Below, piece after piece: positions 1-4,729 of a DNA stretch of 7,340 bases. Position 1 is the first letter of the stretch. Each line of letters opens with the position of its first letter. The notes under the pieces are model-generated. The model worked only from the letters and a program-made list of their open reading frames with translations, was not told the DNA's origin and did not search any database. Source of the stretch: Thermoplasmata archaeon (lineage in GTDB: Archaea > Thermoplasmatota > Thermoplasmata > UBA184). The stretch spans positions 1 through 7,340 of the forward strand of contig DAHVAA010000074.1 of NCBI GenBank assembly GCA_027314845.1, read 5' to 3'. The translations under genes and the position numbers were made by a program.

Positions 1-864
1 GGTGACCTCGTTCGCATCGAATACGACCTCTGGTCCGAAACCGGCGGCAAGACCGAGCTCCTCGACACTACGCACGAGGAAGTGGCCCAGCAGGCGAACA
101 TCCCGCCCCCGGAGGGGTTCAAGTTCGGCCCGCGGCCGCACGAGGTCGGCGGCGAGCGATTCCCAACGGGCATCGAGAACGCCCTCGTCGGTTTGAAGGT
201 CGGCGAGGAGGTCGAGCGGGAGTTCGCCCCGGCCGAGGCCTTTGGCGATCGCGACCCGAACCTAATTGAGCTGTATTCCATGCACGAGATCGAGCGGTTG
301 CCCGAGATGCGGCGCGAAGACGCGCATCTCGACATCGGGACCATGCTCACCATCGAGGGACGGCGCGGACGGGTGGTTACGCTCACCGCGGCGCGCGTTC
401 GCGTCGACTTCAATCCCCCGTTCGCCGGGCGCAAGGTTCGGGGGAAGTTCCGGGTCCTCGAACGGATCTCGGACCCCGTCGAACAGGTGCGCGCGATCGT
501 CGAGCTGCAGTACGGCCGATCGGGAGAGTTCGGGATCGAGCATCACGACAAGTCGTTCGTCCTGAAGCTGCCCGAGCGTTCAAAGTTCGACATCTCCTGG
601 CTGGCCGCCAAGCCACGGGTCGTGGATCGGATCCGCACCCATCTCCACCCCCAGTCGATCCGCGTGGTCGAGGAGTACGTCACGCCGGCCCCTGAGAAGA
701 AGGAGGAAGCCGCAAAGCCCGCGGCCGAGCCGGCGGAGGCCGCGACTTCGGACTCCGCGACGTCGCCCCCGGCGGCCGAGAGCGGCCGCAGCTCCTCGAA
801 GCCCGGAGGCAAGGCGGGAAAGCACGCGGCGGCTCCGCCGAAGGACCCCGCGAGCGGCGAGTGA
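1..864 (+). CDS. FKBP-type peptidyl-prolyl cis-trans isomerase, SlyD-like (5' end missing)
   Basis: The frame is open from base 1, so the gene begins upstream; 287 codons are visible and the internal GTG at 82 is not the start. FKBP/SlyD proteins catalyse prolyl isomerisation and act as folding chaperones, usually in the cytoplasm. The visible part opens inside the FKBP fold (GDLVRIEY) and has TGIENALVGLKVGE from residue 56. An insert-in-flap chaperone domain follows at roughly residues 100-150, with FNPPFAG at 137-143 matching the SlyD FNHPLAGK element; the His there is replaced by Pro. Next comes a domain of about 75 residues seen in long archaeal FKBPs. The last 60 or so residues are a low-complexity Ala/Pro/Glu/Ser/Lys tail, probably disordered. 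The stop TGA overlaps a GTG at 861. Family assignment is firm; native substrates are unknown. Confidence 0.88.
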   Translation, partial: GDLVRIEYDLWSETGGKTELLDTTHEEVAQQANIPPPEGFKFGPRPHEVGGERFPTGIENALVGLKVGEEVEREFAPAEAFGDRDPNLIELYSMHEIERLPEMRREDAHLDIGTMLTIEGRRGRVVTLTAARVRVDFNPPFAGRKVRGKFRVLERISDPVEQVRAIVELQYGRSGEFGIEHHDKSFVLKLPERSKFDISWLAAKPRVVDRIRTHLHPQSIRVVEEYVTPAPEKKEEAAKPAAEPAEAATSDSATSPPAAESGRSSSKPGGKAGKHAAAPPKDPASGE

Positions 865-874
865 GCCTTACCGG
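861..874 (+). repeat. 14-bp direct repeat, copy 1 (upstream of first small gene)
   Basis: GTGAGCCTTACCGG lies directly at the FKBP stop codon and recurs with one mismatch at 1049-1062, which is itself at the stop codon of the next gene. It is 57 nt before the favoured ATG at 918. It could be an upstream regulatory site, or the start of a longer coding frame (GTG SerLeuThrGly). Confidence 0.5.
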
Positions 875-887
875 AACCAACGACGGG

Positions 888-897
888 TTCTTGAACC
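888..897 (+). promoter_or_regulatory. TATA-like box for first small membrane protein gene
   Basis: TTCTTGAACC is a weak archaeal TATA box. CTTGAACC begins 28 nt before the ATG at 918, the spacing expected for a leaderless transcript. The same element, in better form (CTTAAACC), sits at the identical distance before the next gene. Confidence 0.4.
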
Positions 898-917
898 GTC
901 GCGCGGGTAAGGCGCGC

Positions 918-1052
918 ATGTCAGCAGCGAACGAGCGCCCGGCACCGATCCCACTTGCCTTCGTGATCGTTTCGTTCGCCGCCGCGATCGCTATCGGGGC
1001 GGCGATCGCCTACCTCGGGATCACCGGCCGAATCGGCGCGGGCATCCCGTGA
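918..1052 (+). CDS. Small single-span membrane protein, unknown function
   Basis: This 44-residue protein has a short polar N-terminus (MSAANERPAP), one strongly hydrophobic helix at about residues 11-34, and a short tail ending ITGRIGAGIP. I do not recognise a family; the Sec61-beta pattern is not evident. The ATG at 918 is favoured because a TATA-like box lies 28 nt upstream and there is no clear ribosome binding site, fitting a leaderless mRNA. An in-frame GTG at 861 overlaps the FKBP stop and would add 19 residues (63 in all) through translational coupling. The downstream neighbour is of the same type and its N-terminus is similar (M-x-A-x-x-x-R-P-A in both), so the two may be diverged duplicates. 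A membrane location is clear from composition; the role is unknown. Confidence 0.6.
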   Translation: MSAANERPAPIPLAFVIVSFAAAIAIGAAIAYLGITGRIGAGIP

Positions 1053-1062
1053 GCCTTCCCGG
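1049..1062 (+). repeat. 14-bp direct repeat, copy 2 (upstream of second small gene)
   Basis: GTGAGCCTTCCCGG matches 861-874 at 13 of 14 positions. It overlaps the stop codon of the preceding small gene and lies 57 nt before the GTG at 1106, the same offset as copy 1 has to its gene. The two copies are 188 nt apart. Confidence 0.5.
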
Positions 1063-1075
1063 TGCGTATCGAACC

Positions 1076-1085
1076 GTCTTAAACC
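1076..1085 (+). promoter_or_regulatory. TATA box for second small membrane protein gene
   Basis: GTCTTAAACC contains CTTAAACC at 1078-1085, beginning 28 nt before the GTG at 1106. It resembles the boxes before the S6e gene (TATTTAAACC) and the cyclase gene (CTTAAACTCC on the minus strand). Confidence 0.55.
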
Positions 1086-1105
1086 GCAAGGCCGCTGCCG
1101 GAGCC

Positions 1106-1237
1106 GTGAACGCAGTGGGGCGCCGACCCGCCTCCTCGAACGAGCGGCGAGAGGATCTCGGTTGGGTCCTGGGTGGCCTCGTGATCCTGGGTGTCTTCGC
1201 CGTCGGCGCGGCGTTCTGGTTCAGCTACCACCCGTAG
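1106..1237 (+). CDS. Small single-span membrane protein, second of tandem pair
   Basis: From the GTG at 1106 the product is 43 residues: a basic, polar head (MNAVGRRPASSNERRED), one hydrophobic helix at about residues 19-40, and the short end SYHP. Positive charge before the helix would suggest a cytoplasmic N-terminus. No family is recognised. The start is chosen because the CTTAAACC box lies 28 nt upstream, as expected for a leaderless mRNA. Alternatives are GTG 1049, which overlaps the previous stop and gives 62 residues, and GTG 1115. If both neighbours are read from their far-upstream GTGs, their first 28 residues align without gaps at about 12 identities (MSL-G, LNR, RPA), although shared promoter DNA could explain part of that. 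The 3' end overlaps the convergent methyltransferase gene by 17 bp. Confidence 0.6.
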   Translation: MNAVGRRPASSNERREDLGWVLGGLVILGVFAVGAAFWFSYHP

Positions 1238-1787
1238 CCGCGGCGGTCGGTACTCCGGCCTCGGGCCACCGGTAAAAGTAGACGTCGGTCGCGCGGTCGT
1301 ATCCACTCGCAGTCCAGCCGGGGACGCGGTGGCAGTGGCTGACCACGCGAGCGCCGGTCGGCAGCTCGCGCTCGAACTTCAGTCGGAGGCGGGTCATCGC
1401 TCCCGGCCAGAGGAATGCCGTGACGACCGTGGCGCCCCGGAAGTCGAGGTGGAAGAGGTTCCCCCAGCGGAGTTCGATCCGTTCGCCCGACGGGCCGAAC
1501 CGTCGACGGAGTTGTAGAACCAGGAAGCGGATCGGCTCGACCTCGACTCCCACGACCCGCGCCCGGTAGACGCGAGCCGCCCGAAAGACGATCGCGCCGG
1601 TGCCCGCCCCGAGGTCATAGACCGTATCGTTCGGGCCGACCTCCGCGAATCGGAGCATTTGTTCGACCGCCTTCCGAGGGGTTGGCTCGTATCCCGCCCC
1701 GAATGCGAAAGAGGCGAAGACGAAGTACGCCGCGGCGAGGCCAGCCACGAGGAGCAGCAGCGCGAGGTCGATCTGGAGGGCGGCCAT
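1221..1787 (-). CDS. Membrane-anchored SAM-dependent methyltransferase, FAM173/ATPSC-KMT-like
   Basis: The 188-residue protein starts with a hydrophobic helix (about residues 5-29) followed by a class I methyltransferase fold. Motif I is VYDLGAGTGAIV (56-67), and GVEVEP (80-85) supplies the acidic residue expected to bind the SAM ribose. WGNLF (108-112), FLWPGAM (125-131) and the LPTGARVVSHCHRVPGW stretch (142-158) resemble the FAM173 layout of a transmembrane helix, a DLGxGxG motif and a late P-x-W. Eukaryotic FAM173 proteins are mitochondrial lysine methyltransferases acting on ATP synthase subunit c and the adenine nucleotide translocase; prokaryotic targets are uncertain. The gene is last in the mutase/MeaB unit. 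Its ATG is 7 nt after the meaB stop, with a GAGGT ribosome binding site (1792-1796) overlapping that stop. The methyltransferase call is strong, the subfamily moderate, the substrate unknown. Confidence 0.8.
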   Translation of the reverse strand: MAALQIDLALLLLVAGLAAAYFVFASFAFGAGYEPTPRKAVEQMLRFAEVGPNDTVYDLGAGTGAIVFRAARVYRARVVGVEVEPIRFLVLQLRRRFGPSGERIELRWGNLFHLDFRGATVVTAFLWPGAMTRLRLKFERELPTGARVVSHCHRVPGWTASGYDRATDVYFYRWPEAGVPTAAATGGS

Positions 1788-1794
1788 CCCGACC

Positions 1795-2760
1795 TCACTC
1801 GGCCCGTCGGACCGCGAGCCGCAATCGCTGCGCCGCGGCCCGGGGGTCGAGCTTCCGCTCGACGACCTGGTCCAGGAGCCGGCGGAGCTCGGGGTCCTCC
1901 TCGAGCCGCTCGGTGAGCTCGCGACCGACCCGGTCCCGGACGACCCCGACGATCTCCGCGGTCAGGCGGTGGCGCTCGCTCGCGGCGCGTTCGCCCGAGC
2001 GGTCGAGGAACTCCTCGTGCGCCTCGACCGCCCCCCAGAGGTCCTCGAGCCCGCTCGGCGCCACGGTCGAGGTGGTCACGATCCGGGGCGCCCACGACCC
2101 TTCTTTCGCGCCGTGGGCCACTACGTCGCGCAAGTTCCGTTCGGCGATCTCGGCCCCGGGGAGGTCCGACTTGTTCACGCAGAAGACGTCCGCGATCTCG
2201 AAGAGACCGGCCTTCAACGTCTGGACCTCGTCCCCGAGATGCGGAACGAGCACCACCACGCGCGTGGTGGCGATCTCTCGGATCGCGACGTCCACCTGGC
2301 CGCTGCCGACCGTCTCGACCAGGACGACATCGAACCCGGCGGCATCGAGCAGGCGAACCGCCTCGAGGGTCGCGGCGGCGACTCCCCCGGCGGCTCCGCG
2401 GCTCGCCATGGACCGGAAGAAGACCCCTGAGTCGTCCGAGCGTCCCGCGTACCGGATGCGATCGCCGAGGACCGACCCGCCCGAGAACGGGCTCGAAGGG
2501 TCGACCGCGACGATCGCAACCGTTCGGCCCCGCGACCGCAATATCCCGATGAGCGCGTTGATCAGGCTCGACTTTCCGACCCCGAGCGGACCGGCGAGCC
2601 CGACCACGGGAACGCCGCGGGTCCGGGGGTAGATCGCTCCCAGGATCTCGTCCGCGACCGGGTCGCCGTTCTCGACTGCGGTGATGGCGCGGGCAAGGGC
2701 ACGTCGGTCGCCGCGAAGGACCGCGCGGGCCGCGGCGGGGATCCGTGGGGACGCGGTCAT
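1795..2760 (-). CDS. meaB: MeaB/ArgK G3E-type GTPase, methylmalonyl-CoA mutase chaperone
   Basis: MeaB and human MMAA use GTP hydrolysis to gate delivery of adenosylcobalamin to methylmalonyl-CoA mutase and to protect or reactivate the enzyme. The 321-residue length is normal for the family. The Walker A motif is GPLGVGKSS (57-65). The conserved [15 protein letters not shown] segment spans 88-102, ETVGSGQVD is at 149-157 (family form ETVGxGQSE), and the base-recognition motif NKSD is at 196-199. A helical C-terminal arm containing [11 protein letters not shown] (303-313) corresponds to the dimerisation region. The ATG at 2760 overlaps the stop of the upstream B12-binding subunit gene in an ATGA junction, implying translational coupling with its client. 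The frame stays open far upstream, but that is an artefact of GC-rich sequence. Both neighbour and motifs support MeaB over a generic GTPase. Confidence 0.93.
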   Translation of the reverse strand: MTASPRIPAAARAVLRGDRRALARAITAVENGDPVADEILGAIYPRTRGVPVVGLAGPLGVGKSSLINALIGILRSRGRTVAIVAVDPSSPFSGGSVLGDRIRYAGRSDDSGVFFRSMASRGAAGGVAAATLEAVRLLDAAGFDVVLVETVGSGQVDVAIREIATTRVVVLVPHLGDEVQTLKAGLFEIADVFCVNKSDLPGAEIAERNLRDVVAHGAKEGSWAPRIVTTSTVAPSGLEDLWGAVEAHEEFLDRSGERAASERHRLTAEIVGVVRDRVGRELTERLEEDPELRRLLDQVVERKLDPRAAAQRLRLAVRRAE

Positions 2761-3179
2761 GCGCGACGGCGAGCGAGCTTCTCGGCGGTGGCGACGATCT
2801 CCTCGAGCGACGTGCCCGGGCCGAAGATCGCGCGAACGCCGGCCTTCCTCAACCGGCGCGCGTCCTCGTCGGGAATGATCCCGCCGGCGAAGACCGGGAC
2901 CTTGCCGGCCCTCTCCTGCTTCAGCAGCGCGAGCACTCGGGGGAAGAGGGCCATGTGGGCCCCCGAAAGGATCGACAGGCCGATCAGGTCGACGTCCTCT
3001 TCCAGCGCCGCCCGGACGATCTCCTCGGGCGTCTGTCGGAGCCCGGCGTAGATCACCTCCATCCCCGCGTCCCGCAGCGCCCGCGCCACTACCTTCGCGC
3101 CGCGGTCGTGGCCGTCCAGCCCCGGTTTCGCGATGAGCACTCGGATCGGGTGCGCTCGCTTGGCGGCGACCCTCGGCAT
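2757..3179 (-). CDS. Methylmalonyl-CoA mutase, B12-binding (small/C-terminal) subunit
   Basis: The 140-residue protein is a stand-alone cobalamin-binding domain, as in archaeal mutases where catalytic and B12 domains are separate polypeptides. The lower-axial-ligand motif DxHxxG is DGHDRG at residues 22-27, with H24 the cobalt ligand. SxL is SIL at 69-71, and the GG turn that contacts the nucleotide tail is at 99-100 ([10 protein letters not shown]). The enzyme interconverts succinyl-CoA and (R)-methylmalonyl-CoA in propionyl-CoA, odd-chain and branched-chain carbon metabolism. The large TIM-barrel subunit is not in the window. The start ATG follows GGGGAG directly, too close for a good ribosome binding site, and an AT-rich box about 30 nt upstream suggests a near-leaderless transcript. 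meaB begins inside its stop codon. Function is secure. Confidence 0.92.
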   Translation of the reverse strand: MPRVAAKRAHPIRVLIAKPGLDGHDRGAKVVARALRDAGMEVIYAGLRQTPEEIVRAALEEDVDLIGLSILSGAHMALFPRVLALLKQERAGKVPVFAGGIIPDEDARRLRKAGVRAIFGPGTSLEEIVATAEKLARRRA

Positions 3180-3205
3180 CTCCCCGCCGACGAGGGAAGC
3201 GGAGA

Positions 3206-3213
3206 AAAGCTTT
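3206..3213 (-). promoter_or_regulatory. Possible TATA box for the mutase-meaB-methyltransferase unit
   Basis: AAAGCTTT, within a longer AAAAGCTTTC run, sits in the 45-nt gap after the prepilin peptidase stop, centred about 30 nt before the mutase subunit ATG. It is the only AT-rich patch in that gap. It would allow separate transcription, but read-through from the peptidase gene is equally possible. Confidence 0.35.
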
Positions 3214-3224
3214 CGCAGGCCGAC

Positions 3225-4145
3225 CTAGAGCCACTGGAGCAGGTCGACCAGAAGGTTCCCGCCCACGAGCGCCGCGATCGCCCCTGCGGCCATGAGAACG
3301 AGGAACGGAACCTGGGGTGTGACCCAGACCGATTCCACCCCTCGAGCTTCGAGCTCCTTCGCGATACGGGTCCGGTGGCGCGCGTCCTCCTCGGAGGACT
3401 CGATCTCCTCCTCGGCCTCTTGGGAGGAAGGCAGCAGCGGGTCGCGCACCCAGACGAAGCGCGATGGGAGCTCCGCCACGGAGAGCCGAAAGCCCGTGAA
3501 TCCGCGAGGGAAGGCGAAGTCGCCGCGAACCATGTTCCGCAGTCCGATACCGACCGGGACGACGAGCGAGAGAAGGGCGGCGTTCATGAGCAGGTCGATC
3601 GCGAACGGAAGAAAGGTGGGCACTGAGAGGAGGCGGCCGCCCCCGAAGAGCAGCGGCTCGGGGAACATTGGGACGAGGATCGCGGCGATCATCAACGCCT
3701 TCGCGTCGGCTCCGCCGTAGAGCACTCCGGCCTCGAACAGGACTCGGGCGAAGACGACACTCACCAGCACCGCCACGACCGGGACGGGGACCGCATTGCT
3801 TCCGAGGCCATAGCGGAAGACCGCTCCCGCCAGGAGCGAGATCACGACCGCATACCCTACGATCTCGACGAGGTCCGCATAACGGGCGACGGTCGGCCCG
3901 AACCGGTCGTCCCAGGCGAACATGTGCTCGAGGGTGAGGATGCCGACCGCGACCCACAGGATCGCCGGAAGAACGCCTCCGGGCACCACGCCTACGAGCC
4001 CAAGCGCAAAGCCGGCGGGACCCAAGACCTGCCAGAGGGCGTCGGATACCTCCCGGTCCTTGAGGTCCGCGACGGCCGCATAGAGGAAACCGGCGACCAT
4101 CAGCAGCGCTCCGGCAGCGAGCGCCGCCTCCTCGATCGCGACCAC
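3225..4145 (-). CDS. Archaeal A24 prepilin/preflagellin peptidase
   Basis: A polytopic membrane aspartyl protease of the FlaK/PibD family, which removes the leader from archaellin and type IV pilin precursors at the cytoplasmic face. The 306-residue protein has several hydrophobic helices. The first catalytic Asp lies in ADLKDREVSD (D27) and the second in YGGADAKALM (D147), the archaeal form of the GxGD motif. After the core helices comes a soluble stretch (about 205-275) with an acidic run, QEAEEEIESSEED (242-254). The last part, VWVTPQVPFLVLMAAGAI (273-290), matches the conserved archaeal A24 C-terminal segment and the final helix. The GTG start at 4145 has a GGTGA ribosome binding site about 7 nt upstream, and CCTTAAGG lies about 40 nt upstream. 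No pilin gene is seen nearby. It could lead the mutase operon or be its own unit. Confidence 0.9.
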   Translation of the reverse strand: MVAIEEAALAAGALLMVAGFLYAAVADLKDREVSDALWQVLGPAGFALGLVGVVPGGVLPAILWVAVGILTLEHMFAWDDRFGPTVARYADLVEIVGYAVVISLLAGAVFRYGLGSNAVPVPVVAVLVSVVFARVLFEAGVLYGGADAKALMIAAILVPMFPEPLLFGGGRLLSVPTFLPFAIDLLMNAALLSLVVPVGIGLRNMVRGDFAFPRGFTGFRLSVAELPSRFVWVRDPLLPSSQEAEEEIESSEEDARHRTRIAKELEARGVESVWVTPQVPFLVLMAAGAIAALVGGNLLVDLLQWL

Positions 4146-4164
4146 GCGGTTTCACCCGGTCGGG

Positions 4165-4176
4165 CTCTCACGAGAG
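4165..4176. repeat. Inverted repeat in the prepilin peptidase promoter
   Basis: CTCTC-AC-GAGAG is a perfect 5-bp inverted repeat. It lies between the CCTTAAGG box (4183-4190) and the expected transcription start of the minus-strand gene near 4160, a position where a bound protein would block initiation. Confidence 0.4.
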
Positions 4177-4182
4177 ACCGCT

Positions 4183-4190
4183 CCTTAAGG
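4183..4190 (-). promoter_or_regulatory. TATA-like box for prepilin peptidase gene
   Basis: CCTTAAGG is palindromic and centred about 42 nt before the GTG start at 4145. Initiation about 25 nt downstream would give a leader of roughly 15 nt that still contains the GGTGA ribosome binding site. Confidence 0.45.
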
Positions 4191-4269
4191 GATTGCCTCC
4201 CGTCGCGCGACTCCCAGTGCGGTCGGAGGCCTCGGCCCTCGAAGCGGACGGCCGCGCCCGCAGCCAGTG

Positions 4270-4300
4270 ACGTCCCTCGGCCGGGGCGAGGTCGGGACGT
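4270..4300. repeat. 7-bp inverted repeat abutting the S6e promoter
   Basis: ACGTCCC (4270-4276) and GGGACGT (4294-4300) are perfect inverted arms around a 17-nt GC-rich spacer, which holds a further short symmetry (CCTCG 4275-4279, CGAGG 4287-4291). The right arm ends 7 nt before TATTTAAA, next to the TFB recognition region, so it may be an operator. It lies between divergent promoters, so a terminator role is unlikely. Confidence 0.4.
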
Positions 4301-4317
4301 AAAAAGCTATTTAAACC
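4301..4317 (+). promoter_or_regulatory. BRE and TATA box for the S6e-aIF2gamma-Trm112 operon
   Basis: AAAAAGC (4301-4307) followed by TATTTAAACC (4308-4317) is the best archaeal promoter in the window, in sharp contrast to its GC-rich surroundings. Initiation about 25 nt downstream would leave a leader of roughly 18 nt, which contains a GAGGAG ribosome binding site at 4343-4348. Confidence 0.75.
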
Positions 4318-4351
4318 ACCCACCTCTCGGCCGCCGCCTCCTGAGGAGCAC

Positions 4352-4729
4352 ATGGTCGAGTACAAGCTCGTCATCGCCGACCAGGCGAAGTCCCTCGCGC
4401 GCACCGTCGGCGACCCGCAGGCCGCGGGATTCCTCGGCAAGCGGATCGGGGAGACGATCGGCGGGGAATTGATCGGCGCGAGCGGCTACACGTTCCGGAT
4501 CACGGGGGGAACGGACAAGAGCGGTTTCGCCCTCCGTCCGGACCTGCCGGGAGCTCGCCAGACCCGGCTCTACGTGGGGGAAGGGTTCGGGTTCCACGCC
4601 CCGCGAGCGGGCATGCGAAAGCGCCGCACCTTCCGTGGCAACACCATCAGCGAAGACACGGTCCAGATCAACCTGATCGTGGAGCAGAAGGGCCCGAAGC
4701 CGCTCGGGGAGCTCTTCGGCGCTTCATGA
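4352..4729 (+). CDS. rps6e: Small-subunit ribosomal protein S6e
   Basis: A 125-residue protein, the normal size of archaeal S6e, which lacks the long phosphorylated tail of the eukaryotic protein. Recognisable stretches are the N-terminal strand (VEYKLVIAD), the FLGKRIGETIGGELIG region (27-42), ITGGTDKSGFALRPDLPG (50-67), the basic MRKRRTFRGNTIS segment (88-100) and TVQINLIVEQKGPKPL (103-118). It binds rRNA in the 30S subunit. The ATG at 4352 is preceded by GAGGAG three bases upstream and by a strong TATA box. The stop overlaps the aIF2-gamma start (ATGA), so the two are translationally coupled. Pairing of S6e with the aIF2-gamma gene is a common archaeal arrangement. Confidence 0.95.
   Translation: MVEYKLVIADQAKSLARTVGDPQAAGFLGKRIGETIGGELIGASGYTFRITGGTDKSGFALRPDLPGARQTRLYVGEGFGFHAPRAGMRKRRTFRGNTISEDTVQINLIVEQKGPKPLGELFGAS

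Noticed and set aside
918..1052. Sec61-beta (SecG) subunit as identity of the first small membrane protein
   Set aside because: Size and single helix fit, but the typical conserved stretch before the helix and its C-terminal end are absent.
851..1150. CGAGCGGCGAG occurring near both 851 and 1140
   Set aside because: One copy is at the FKBP tail and the other inside the second small gene, out of register with the duplicated module. Such GC-rich 11-mers are expected by chance here.
1795..4155. A 786-codon open frame on the minus strand running through the peptidase, mutase and meaB genes
   Set aside because: Only its last 321 codons (meaB) look like protein. The earlier part is Arg/Gly/Pro-rich shadow sequence opposite or out of frame with recognisable genes, as expected when stop codons are rare in GC-rich DNA.
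4146..4351. Small RNA or tRNA gene in the divergent intergenic region
   Set aside because: No cloverleaf, box C/D pattern or poly-T terminator was seen; the region is explained by two promoters and short inverted repeats.
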